Source: an uncultured Oscillospiraceae bacterium (GTDB taxonomy: Bacteria > Bacillota > Clostridia > Oscillospirales > Oscillospiraceae). Taken from it: 44,056 nucleotides of DNA. Every line of letters starts with the position of its first letter. Within the stretch, counting starts at the first letter, position 1. The position numbers and the translations under genes are program-made. Shown one piece after another: positions 17,982-24,503 of this stretch. The notes below the pieces were generated by a model that did not search any database, was not told the DNA's origin, and saw only the letters and a list, made by a program, of their open reading frames with translations. The stretch spans positions 1 through 44,056 of the forward strand of contig CAJOMA010000002.1 of NCBI GenBank assembly GCA_905235655.1, given 5' to 3'.

Positions 17982-18016
17982 AAAACTGCCGTGGAGGATT
18001 CCTCCACGGCAGTTTT
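17982..18016 (+). terminator. Rho-independent terminator after potD
   Basis: A 17-bp perfect stem (AAAACTGCCGTGGAGGA and its complement) with a 1-nt centre, so the real loop is 3-5 nt. The right arm ends in TTTTA. It begins 5 nt after the potD stop. Confidence 0.9.
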
Positions 18017-18105
18017 AATGTTATTGCAAAGCTCCGCAGGAGCCTCGGCAATCTGTGACTATCATGTATGGGAGCTGTGCCGTATTATGATGCGCCTTCC
18101 AAGTC

Positions 18106-18220
18106 TGTCATTCCCCGGCGTCTCGCGCCGAGGGAATCTGTCCGTCGCAGGTATGGTATGTTTTCCGTATCACGAAGAATTGTCCGACGTCTGTACGCAC
18201 GGATCGACCTCGCAATGACA
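18106..18220. repeat. MITE-like intergenic element with TGTCATT/AATGACA ends
   Basis: A 115-bp noncoding segment begins TGTCATT and ends in the inverted AATGACA. Inside is a hairpin at 18110-18137 formed by ATTCCC-CGGCG and CGCCG-A-GGGAAT. No ORF of note is present. Together with flanks 18017-18105 and 18221-18254 it fills the gap between potD and the convergent acyltransferase-like gene. It could be a dispersed repeat, but only one copy is seen here. Confidence 0.45.
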
Positions 18221-18254
18221 CACAAGTGAGTAATTCCGCATTCCTAATTCCGTT

Positions 18255-19130
18255 TCAGTATTCTACCGGCTCGCTGAGCGGCAGCTCCAGCAGCTCCGGA
18301 TTCTGCAGCAGGTGCTTGATCAGCCGCAGGGACTTGGCGTAGTAGAAGCCGTCCGCGATACGTTCGTCGATCGTCAGACCGATATCCACCGTCTCGCGCA
18401 TCTGCGCGTTGCCGTTCTCGTCGAAGCGCGGCGTCATCTTCTTCTCGCCGATCAGGCAGAACAGCGAGGTCGTGCCCCAGTTTGTCAGATGATGATAGCC
18501 GCACTTGAGCTTGATCGAGCCGACATTGGACAGCACGCAGGAGGAATAATACGGGTCGCCCTCGTTCAGAGACTTCGGCGCTTTGCCGCGTTTTTCCAGC
18601 TTCATGACAAGGCGCACGATCGCCTTCGACAGAAAACGCGGCAGCTTGTTGAAAAAGTCCATGTTGTCGGTGGCGGCGTCCGCTTTATCGCTCCGGCAGG
18701 AGGTCACCTGATCGCGGATAAAGTCGCGGATCGTGTCGATCGTATCCGTCGGTTTGGTATGGATGAACGCCAGCGCCTCTTCCGATTCGTCCTCAAAGGT
18801 TTTTTTGATCGTGAACGCCGCGGTGACCTCGTTGCGCTGATACATGTTGCTGTTCGCAATGAAGCGGTTCATCTTCGGGCGCAGGTAGAGCGTCTTGACC
18901 ATCGTGGTCAGAATCACATGGAACAGCTTGTACTTGAAATCGGGATTGTCTGCGTTCTTCTTTGCAAGATAGGCGTTGATATTCTCCAGATCGATGCGCT
19001 CGGACAGATAGGCCTCGTTGTCGCAGCGGTTCGGATAGATGATCGGCATGATGAAGTGCATGGAGTCAAGGTTGCGCAGGAGCTTGCCGTCTCTGCGGTC
19101 GCCGAAGCGACGTTTTTCTTTCTTTTCCAA
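18255..19130 (-). CDS. Stand-alone 2-oxoacid-dehydrogenase-acyltransferase-fold protein lacking the catalytic His
   Basis: A 291-residue protein of the CAT/E2 catalytic-domain fold (PF00198-like), without lipoyl or peripheral-subunit-binding domains. Fold landmarks are MHFIMPIIYPNRCDNEAYLSE near residue 24, FHVILTTMVKTLYLRPKMNRF near residue 70, SNVGSIKL near residue 201 and DIGLTIDERIADGFYYAKSL at residues 249-268. In active enzymes the last segment reads DHRxxDG; here the His is Glu256, while Asp260 and Gly261 remain. The start is taken as TTG 19130, 8 nt after AGGAGGG, because the ATG at 19148 would coincide with the transcription start. Function is unknown and classical acyl transfer is doubtful. 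Confidence 0.7.
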   Translation of the reverse strand: MEKKEKRRFGDRRDGKLLRNLDSMHFIMPIIYPNRCDNEAYLSERIDLENINAYLAKKNADNPDFKYKLFHVILTTMVKTLYLRPKMNRFIANSNMYQRNEVTAAFTIKKTFEDESEEALAFIHTKPTDTIDTIRDFIRDQVTSCRSDKADAATDNMDFFNKLPRFLSKAIVRLVMKLEKRGKAPKSLNEGDPYYSSCVLSNVGSIKLKCGYHHLTNWGTTSLFCLIGEKKMTPRFDENGNAQMRETVDIGLTIDERIADGFYYAKSLRLIKHLLQNPELLELPLSEPVEY

Positions 19131-19155
19131 GGTTCTCTCCCTCCTCATGCCGCTT

Positions 19156-19184
19156 ATTATACACGTTTGAAAGACATTTGTCCA
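19156..19184 (-). promoter_or_regulatory. Promoter of the acyltransferase-like gene
   Basis: On the minus strand TGGACA (19184-19179) is followed after 17 nt by TATAAT (19161-19156). Transcription should start near 19148, which places the AGGAGGG and the TTG start correctly and argues against the ATG at 19148. Confidence 0.8.
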
Positions 19185-19210
19185 CAAATATTTCCCAATT
19201 TCTTCCGTTC

Positions 19211-19239
19211 TTGTCAAAAAAGTCAATCTATGCTATAAT
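19211..19239 (+). promoter_or_regulatory. Promoter of the barnase-barstar operon
   Basis: TTGTCA (19211-19216), 17-nt spacer, TATAAT (19234-19239). The leader is short and AAGGAGGG at 19257-19264 precedes the ATG at 19270. It diverges from the acyltransferase-like promoter with 26 nt between the two -35 boxes. Confidence 0.82.
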
Positions 19240-19269
19240 ACTGCCGTACTTTTCTCAAGGAGGGATCGC

Positions 19270-19794
19270 ATGAAAAAGCAATGGAGCGCCATTCTGATTG
19301 TTGCAGTTCTGATCCTCGCCGTTGTGCTCTTCCTCGGCGTTTTTCAGAGCGCGGAACCGGCGGCGCCGACAGAACCGCGAGCCACCGCGCAAACCGCGCC
19401 GCACGAAACGGAAACAACGCCGGAGAGCGAACCGGACGCAATCGACGAATTCGGCGCTTACTCGTCCATGGAGGACGTCGCGCTCTATATCCGCACCTAC
19501 GGCAGGCTGCCGCAGAATTTCATCACAAAGAATGAGGCGCGCGCACTCGGCTGGGACGGCGGCTCTCTGGAGCCCTACGCGCCCGGCAAGAGCATCGGCG
19601 GCGATGATTTCGGAAACTACGAAGAGCTGCTTCCCGAAGCGCCGGGACGAACCTATACGGAATGCGACATCGACACGCGCGGCGCAAGCTCCCGCGGCGC
19701 AAAGCGCATCGTCTTTTCCAACGACGGTCTGATCTACTACACGGACGATCATTATGAGAGCTTTACCCTGATTTACGGAGGCGACGAGCCATGA
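19270..19794 (+). CDS. Barnase-family extracellular ribonuclease with N-terminal membrane segment
   Basis: A 174-residue protein with a hydrophobic signal or anchor (residues 7-24), an acidic Thr/Pro-rich linker (28-58) and a barnase domain (60-170). The domain has VALYIRTYGRLPQNFITKNEA, GKSIGGDDFGN and LIYYTDDHYESFTLIY. All four catalytic residues align with barnase Glu73, Arg83, Arg87 and His102: here Glu131, Arg142, Arg146 and His161. It should cleave RNA as a guanyl-preferring endonuclease outside the cell. The stop overlaps the barstar start by 4 nt, so toxin and inhibitor are made together. Confidence 0.93.
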   Translation: MKKQWSAILIVAVLILAVVLFLGVFQSAEPAAPTEPRATAQTAPHETETTPESEPDAIDEFGAYSSMEDVALYIRTYGRLPQNFITKNEARALGWDGGSLEPYAPGKSIGGDDFGNYEELLPEAPGRTYTECDIDTRGASSRGAKRIVFSNDGLIYYTDDHYESFTLIYGGDEP

Positions 19795-20054
19795 TTGAGC
19801 TCCTGCTGAACGCCGATACCGCTGCCAGCCGTAGCGCGCTGCACGATCTGTTCGCGCAGACGCTTTCTCTGCCGCAATGGTACGGGAGGAATCTGGACGC
19901 CCTGCACGATTGCCTGACGGAGCGGAGCGAGGACCTGCGAATCACGGTAGCAGAAGCGTCCCTGACCGGCGCGCTGGGCGAGCGCTATGTGCGCCAGCTC
20001 CTGCGCCTGCTGCGCGACTGCGCGGAGGAAAACCCGCACGTCATATTGGGATAA
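19791..20054 (+). CDS. Barstar-family ribonuclease inhibitor
   Basis: An 87-residue cytoplasmic inhibitor (PF01337). LPQWYGRNLDALHDCLTE near residue 28 matches the barstar helix and loop LPxxYGxNLDALWDCLT whose Tyr and Asp residues plug the barnase active site; the C-terminal strand ENPHVILG matches the final barstar strand. It starts in an ATGA overlap with the nuclease gene. Its job is to neutralise any barnase-like enzyme before export. Confidence 0.92.
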   Translation: MIELLLNADTAASRSALHDLFAQTLSLPQWYGRNLDALHDCLTERSEDLRITVAEASLTGALGERYVRQLLRLLRDCAEENPHVILG

Positions 20055-20086
20055 GAAAAAGACGGCTTCACAGCCGTCTTTTCTTA
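20051..20086 (+). terminator. Rho-independent terminator after barstar
   Basis: ATAAGAAAAAGACGGCT and AGCCGTCTTTTCTTAT form a long stem with one extra A and a 3-4 nt loop; the right arm contains the TTTTCTT run. It overlaps the last bases of the barstar gene. Confidence 0.85.
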
Positions 20087-20246
20087 TGAATTGACGGCTT
20101 TGCCGTCATGATTTGCCGCTGCGCGGCATGAATTCTCGCTTCGCTCCGTGAATTGAATTGTGCCCTATGCCCCGCAGGGCAATTCATGCACGAAGTGCAA
20201 TTCATGACCGAAGGTCAATTCATGCGCAGTTTGGCGCAATTCATTC
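20087..20246. repeat. Modular hairpin array with constant ATGAATT / AATTCAT spacers
   Basis: A chain of small hairpins with different stems but a shared 7-nt spacer. Clear units are GACGGC-TTT-GCCGTC (20093-20107), GCCGC-TGC-GCGGC (20115-20127), TGCCCT...AGGGCA (20161-20181), GCAC-GAA-GTGC (20188-20198), GACC-GAA-GGTC (20206-20216) and GCGC...GCGC (20224-20237). Spacers in the left half read ATGAATT (one as ATGATTT) and in the right half AATTCAT, so the whole array is symmetric about its centre near 20155. It lies between the convergent barstar and greA genes and ends directly at the greA stop. Confidence 0.8.
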
Positions 20247-20765
20247 TCAATACTGCATCAGCGGGGCGGAGCCGTCGTCCTCGGCGTTTTCCACCGCCTG
20301 CACCTCGACCTCGTAGCTGTAGCTGTCGCTGACCTTGACCTTGACCACGTCGCCGACCGCCGCGCCGAGCACCGCCTTGCCCAAAGGTGACTCCATGCTG
20401 ATAAAGCCGGCGTCCGGATCGACGCGCACGACAGAACATATCTGGATCGTCATAGTCTCGTCGTCCTCCGGCAGATACAGAGTCACCCGATCATAGAGCT
20501 TCACCTTTCCGAGCTGCGACGGATCGCTCTCCTGCTCATCGTCGATGATCACCGCGGTCTTGATCATGTTCTCCAGATAGCGCATGCGGCTGTCATTACG
20601 CCGCTGCGCCTGCTTGGCTGCCTTGTATTCGTAGTTTTCGCTCAGGTCGCCGAATTCGCGGGTGCGCTTGACCTCCTCGATGATCTTCGGCCGCTGATTG
20701 AGCCGGCGGTCTTCCAGCTCCGCCTCCATCAGCGCGATGTCCTTTTTGGTTAGTTTGTCATACAT
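20247..20765 (-). CDS. greA: Transcription elongation factor GreA/GreB family
   Basis: A 172-residue protein with the GreA layout: N-terminal coiled coil (residues 1-77) carrying the acidic tip in REFGDLSENYEYKAAK near residue 36, and a C-terminal FKBP-like domain with SPLGKAVLGAAVGDVVKVKV near residue 127. It enters the RNA polymerase secondary channel and promotes cleavage of backtracked RNA. It is slightly longer than typical GreA (about 158), with an extra acidic tail. It follows the glycerophosphodiesterase gene by 13 nt and is probably cotranscribed. Confidence 0.92.
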   Translation of the reverse strand: MYDKLTKKDIALMEAELEDRRLNQRPKIIEEVKRTREFGDLSENYEYKAAKQAQRRNDSRMRYLENMIKTAVIIDDEQESDPSQLGKVKLYDRVTLYLPEDDETMTIQICSVVRVDPDAGFISMESPLGKAVLGAAVGDVVKVKVSDSYSYEVEVQAVENAEDDGSAPLMQY

Positions 20766-20778
20766 AGAATAGCCTCTT

Positions 20779-21612
20779 TCATAGATCGGGACGGCACTGC
20801 TCGAAAATGGGCAGAGCGCCGTTCTTTTTTGATTGCGTCACTTCGCGCTCCGTGCGCAGCGTCCAACTGAATTCCTGCACGCCCCAGACACGCCTGCTGA
20901 TCACCGCGCCGAGGCAGGCTCTGTCTTGGTATTTGTAGGCGACGAAATGCGGCAGGGTCAGCGCGTTCATGCACAGGTGGGTCAGCAGGAACGCCACAGG
21001 CAGGCTTAAGCCGCTGCGCTCCCTGAGGAAATTCGCGGCAAGCTGCCCGCGGATGATCTCCGGACGGCGCTTTTTCAGCCACAGCAGCACGCGCGGATCG
21101 AACGATTCGATGCAGAACTGCAGCTTCGGGAAGCGGTCAAGCAGCGCGCAGACCTTCTGCGTCAAGTCCGCGTGATTTTTGCCGAAGGCTTTGATCTCAA
21201 TGACCAGCGGCGTTCTACCCTCGAAGATCGGCAGAACCTCCTCCAGATACGGGATTTTTTCGTCCGTGCCCTCTAAATGCAGGGCGTCCAGCTCCTGCGC
21301 CGTGCAGTCGCATATCTTTCGGTCAACGCCCGCCGTGCGAAGCAGGGATTCGTCGTGCATGACGACTAAGCGGCCGTCCCTGCTCAGATGCACGTCCAGC
21401 TCCGCACCGTAGCCGTATTCCGCCGCGAGGCGGAAGGCGCGCAGGGAGTTCTCCGGCAGACCGTGCTTAATGTCATGCAGTCCCCGATGGGCGTAGGAGT
21501 ATGCCGCCAGTCCGTAGAAGCCCTTCTTTTTCCTTCTGCCGATTGGCAGGAAGAGAAGCAGGAGCGCCAGAAGCAGCGCAAGGCAAAGCAGAATGATCAG
21601 CGCCGTTTTCAT
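20779..21612 (-). CDS. Glycerophosphodiester phosphodiesterase, membrane-anchored
   Basis: A 277-residue protein with one N-terminal membrane helix (residues 3-25) and a GDPD TIM barrel. SYAHRGLHDIKHGLPENSLRAF near residue 39 holds the catalytic HR and the metal-binding Glu of PENS, GAELDVHLSRDGRLVVMHDESLLRTAG near residue 73 holds the second metal ligands and the catalytic His, and VIEIKAF near residue 136 the last Glu. It hydrolyses glycerophosphodiesters to glycerol-3-phosphate and an alcohol. A link to lipid or teichoic acid turnover fits with the glp-like and LTA-synthase-like genes further on. Confidence 0.9.
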   Translation of the reverse strand: MKTALIILLCLALLLALLLLFLPIGRRKKKGFYGLAAYSYAHRGLHDIKHGLPENSLRAFRLAAEYGYGAELDVHLSRDGRLVVMHDESLLRTAGVDRKICDCTAQELDALHLEGTDEKIPYLEEVLPIFEGRTPLVIEIKAFGKNHADLTQKVCALLDRFPKLQFCIESFDPRVLLWLKKRRPEIIRGQLAANFLRERSGLSLPVAFLLTHLCMNALTLPHFVAYKYQDRACLGAVISRRVWGVQEFSWTLRTEREVTQSKKNGALPIFEQCRPDL

Positions 21613-21614
21613 CG

Positions 21615-23300
21615 TCAGTCCTCAACGTCCAGCGCTTCCAGACCGCGCTTCGCCTCCGGCCTGTTGTCGCCGTGCATGACGAAGAGCATCGTCACAAACG
21701 CCAGACCTGCAAAGACCGTCGCGTACGGGAAGAGCACGGTCAATCCGAGCTTATCCATCAGGAAGCCGGAGAAGATCGGCGTGATCGCCTGCGCCGCCAT
21801 GGAAGCGGCATAATAGATGCCGGTGTACTTGCCGACGTTGCTGCCGCGGCTCATTTCGACCACCATCGGGAAGGAATTGACGTTGATCGTCGCCCAGCCG
21901 ACGCCGGCGAGCACAAACATCGCGTTCATCAGCCAGCCCGGGCTGCTTTCCCGCAGGAAGCCTGCGGCCAGAAAAGCGGTCGTCAGCATCACGACGCCTG
22001 CGAGGATGGTCTTTTTGCGGCCGAACTTCGAGGAGATGATGCCGACCGGCAGATAGGAAACGATCGCCGCCGCCTGCGCAATGATCATCGTCAGATTGTA
22101 GTCCTTGCCGAGAATGCGCGTCGCGTAGACGGAGTATTTCGAGGTCACGGCGTTGTAGCCCATGAACCACAACACGATAGAAGCCAGCAGGAACAGCAGC
22201 GAACGGCGTTCCGCCTTGGAAAGCTTCCGGCTGCCGGAGCTGTCGTCGTCCTTGTCTTCCATGCCGAGGCGTTTGCTCTCACGCTGCATTTCTTCTGCGA
22301 ACTGCGGCTCGCGCACCTTCCAAAGGAAGGTTCCAAGCGCCAGCATCATGATCGCGGCAATCACCCCGAAGAACGGCAGATAGCCCATCATCGCGTTGCG
22401 GACCGAGCTTGTAGCGAACGCCATGCCCAGCCCCAGCACGACGACGCCGCCGAAGCTGCCCATCAGATTGATGATCGCGTTCGCCTTGGAGCGCAGCGGC
22501 TTGATCGTGACATCGGGCATCAGGGCGACCGCCGGACTGCGGAAGGTTGACATTGCGACCAGCGCGATCAAAAGCAGCACCACGAAGAGAATCAGCGGCG
22601 CAGGATTGCCCGCCGTGACCTCCCATGCGTAGGCGTCGCGTGCCGGCACGACGTAGTTCGTGTACTGCGGATTTGTCACAGGCTTGTTCAGCGAGCGCGT
22701 GACCGTTCCCCAGTCTGCCTCATCCGCCTGCAGCCGCGCAGTCAGCGTCTCCGGATAGACCGAAAGCGGCGCCTTGCTTTTGTCAGTGGTATAGAGCGTT
22801 TCTCCGTCCCAATAAAGCTGTGCGGTGATCTGCACAAACTCGTCCTCGGAGAATTTCTCGGTCAGCACAAAGCTCTTGTCGTTCTCGGGACGGCCGAGGG
22901 TATCGGGGTATTCGAGGGTCTTGCCGCCCTCCTGCTCATAGAGCATGTGGAGCGCGGCGGGATCATCGACCTGCGCCACAGCGTCGAGGTTCTTGCGCTG
23001 CATATTGTCGGTCATGGCGAGGGAGGTCAGCGCGACCGCCGCGATGATCGTACCGATCAGGATAAACGGCGTGCGTTTGCCGAGCTTGCTGTTGTGCCGG
23101 TCGGAGATCGCGCCGAACAGCGGCAGCATGAACAGCGCAAGGATGTTGTCGAGCGCCATCACCAGACCGGACAAGGTCTGCGACATGCCGAATTTATTGG
23201 TCAGAATCAGCGGGATCGTGTTGTCGTAAGCCTGCCAGAAGGCGCAGATCAGAAAGAAAGCAAATCCGACGTAAATCGTGCGTTTGTAATTCAGCTTCAT
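21615..23300 (-). CDS. MFS transporter (GPH/SLC45-like) with large extracytoplasmic insertion
   Basis: A 561-residue, 12-helix major facilitator protein. The loop LFGAISDRHNSKLGKRTPFILIG near residue 60 is the GPH/SLC45-type motif A, and a second half begins LSKAERRSLLFLLASIVLWFMGY near residue 355. Between the third and fourth helices about 130 residues (100-230, starting MTDNMQRKNLDAVAQ) form a soluble domain outside the membrane, not usual in this family. Sugar or other solute cotransport is likely; the substrate is unknown. Its ATG overlaps the stop of the HAD phosphatase gene by 4 nt. Confidence 0.82.
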   Translation of the reverse strand: MKLNYKRTIYVGFAFFLICAFWQAYDNTIPLILTNKFGMSQTLSGLVMALDNILALFMLPLFGAISDRHNSKLGKRTPFILIGTIIAAVALTSLAMTDNMQRKNLDAVAQVDDPAALHMLYEQEGGKTLEYPDTLGRPENDKSFVLTEKFSEDEFVQITAQLYWDGETLYTTDKSKAPLSVYPETLTARLQADEADWGTVTRSLNKPVTNPQYTNYVVPARDAYAWEVTAGNPAPLILFVVLLLIALVAMSTFRSPAVALMPDVTIKPLRSKANAIINLMGSFGGVVVLGLGMAFATSSVRNAMMGYLPFFGVIAAIMMLALGTFLWKVREPQFAEEMQRESKRLGMEDKDDDSSGSRKLSKAERRSLLFLLASIVLWFMGYNAVTSKYSVYATRILGKDYNLTMIIAQAAAIVSYLPVGIISSKFGRKKTILAGVVMLTTAFLAAGFLRESSPGWLMNAMFVLAGVGWATINVNSFPMVVEMSRGSNVGKYTGIYYAASMAAQAITPIFSGFLMDKLGLTVLFPYATVFAGLAFVTMLFVMHGDNRPEAKRGLEALDVED

Positions 23301-24112
23301 GATGTTCTCTCTCCCATTATGTCATTGAGCAGTGCGCGGATATTGTCGTAAATATGGGTCGGTTTTTCCTGACTGTTTTCAACGTCTTTTAACGTGCTTT
23401 CGCCGGACAGTAGCAGCGCGGCGTCGATCCCGGCGCGGACGCCGCAGGCGATATCCGTATAGATGCGGTCGCCGATCAGCAGGGTTTCTTCCTTGGAAAA
23501 GCCGTATTTTTCCATGGCGAGCAGCGCCATATCCGGCTCCGGCTTGCCGATGAAGACCGGTCTTCTGCCGGTCGCGCGGAAGAGCATTTCGCACACCGAG
23601 CCGCAGTCCGGCACATAGCCGTACCACGTAGGACACACCCAGTCCGGGTTGGCGGCGATAAAGTCCACGCCGCGGTTGAGAAGAATGCAGGCGTCCTCTA
23701 ACTTCTGAAAGGTCAGCTCCGTGTCGAAGCCGCAGATCAGCGCGGCGACCGCCTCGTCCCGATTTTGCGTCAAGCGGAAGCCCGCGTCGGCAAGCTGTTT
23801 TCGGAAGGACGTCGTACCGAAGGCATACAGGAGCTTTTCGCGCAAGCCGCTCGCATTCAGCCGGACGATCAGCGCGTCAACCGAGGTCAGATAGTCGTCC
23901 GCAGTCGTCTCGATCCCCAGCCGCCGCATTTTCTCAATGTAAGCCTCCACGGAACGGGAGGAATTATTCGTCAGAAACAGGTACTTTCCGCCGGTTTGCC
24001 GCACATGGGTCAGAAAATCGACCGTGCCGTCAAAGAGCTGCTCGTCCAGATAGATCGTACCGTCCATGTCCAGCAGAAACAGCCGTTTGCCGGTCAGAGG
24101 AGGATTGCGCAT
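23297..24112 (-). CDS. HAD-IIA family (NagD-like) sugar-phosphate phosphatase
   Basis: A 271-residue HAD hydrolase. LFLLDMDGTIYLDEQLF at residues 11-27 carries the nucleophile and acid/base Asp pair, YLFLTNNSSRSVEAY near residue 44 is motif II, FIGKPEPDMALLAMEKYG near residue 192 has the motif III Lys, and LLIGDRIYTDIACGVRAGIDAAL near residue 217 the motif IV acids. A C2-type cap lies between motifs II and III. It dephosphorylates small phosphorylated metabolites. The ATG follows GGGAGGGG. It is cotranscribed with the downstream MFS gene. Confidence 0.9.
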   Translation of the reverse strand: MRNPPLTGKRLFLLDMDGTIYLDEQLFDGTVDFLTHVRQTGGKYLFLTNNSSRSVEAYIEKMRRLGIETTADDYLTSVDALIVRLNASGLREKLLYAFGTTSFRKQLADAGFRLTQNRDEAVAALICGFDTELTFQKLEDACILLNRGVDFIAANPDWVCPTWYGYVPDCGSVCEMLFRATGRRPVFIGKPEPDMALLAMEKYGFSKEETLLIGDRIYTDIACGVRAGIDAALLLSGESTLKDVENSQEKPTHIYDNIRALLNDIMGERTS

Positions 24113-24141
24113 ACAACCCCTCCCTTCGTTTGTCTACTGCC

Positions 24142-24170
24142 ATTATACTCTGCAAAGCCGCGCTTCGCAA
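24142..24170 (-). promoter_or_regulatory. Promoter of the HAD phosphatase-MFS operon
   Basis: On the minus strand TTGCGA (24170-24165), 17-nt spacer, TATAAT (24147-24142). The ATG of the phosphatase lies 30 nt after the -10 box. Confidence 0.75.
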
Positions 24171-24184
24171 GGGATAATTTGCAA

Positions 24185-24214
24185 GAAAAGACCTCCGAAA
24201 CCGGAGGTCTTTTC
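24185..24214 (-). terminator. Terminator-like hairpin, left copy flanking repeat element 1
   Basis: GAAAAGACCTCCG and CGGAGGTCTTTTC form a 13-bp perfect stem with a 4-nt loop. The same hairpin occurs again at 24471-24498 on the other side of the intervening element. Confidence 0.85.
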
Positions 24215-24470
24215 GCAGCGTGTCGAAAAACCTTTTTCGGCACGCTGGCAGGCTGCCAAAAAGTTCGGAAGACAAGCAACTTGCACTCGTAGGCGTATAT
24301 AGATACGGTAGAGGGCAAGTTGCGCAGTAAGTCAAAATCCTTGCGAAGCAAGCGTTTTTAGCGTCTCGAAAGTTTGAACAACTCCGAATTTACATAAATA
24401 GATCAATCAGCGCAAAATACTCAAAATGTTTGTTTGATTTTGACAGTTACGGACTTTTTTGACAGTCTGA
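24215..24470. repeat. Terminator-embedded noncoding element 1
   Basis: A 256-bp insert between two copies of one terminator hairpin. It opens with a long hairpin at 24216-24247 (CAGCGTGTCGAAAAA and a complement with one wobble pair) and ends TTTTTTGACAGTCTGA. The two ends are imperfect inverted repeats (CAG..TGTC.AAAAA). Bases 24216-24328 match 43944-44056 at 110 of 113 positions. Inside, GCAACTTGC and GCAAGTTGC pair around an inner CGTAT-ATAG-ATACG hairpin near 24293-24306. No convincing gene is present; small ORFs here extend out of the repeat. Confidence 0.8.
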
Positions 24471-24498
24471 GAAAAGACCTCCGAAAACCGGAGGTCTT
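24471..24498 (-). terminator. Terminator of the ArsB-like permease gene, right copy flanking repeat element 1
   Basis: GAAAAGACCTCCG and CGGAGGTCTT form the stem with a 5-nt loop; read on the minus strand it ends TCTTTTC. It lies 5 nt beyond the permease stop and duplicates the hairpin at 24185-24214. Confidence 0.85.
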
Positions 24499-24503
24499 AG
24501 CAA

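Noticed and set aside
20087-20246. CRISPR array
   Set aside because: The constant part is only 7 nt, the variable parts are palindromes and not unique spacers, and the orientation of the constant part flips midway.
24030-24351. Small minus-strand frames such as one starting MTYCATCPLPYLYTP
   Set aside because: They arise from repeat element 1 and run into the HAD phosphatase gene in another frame. The same peptide stretch recurs at element 3, showing it follows the repeat and not a gene.
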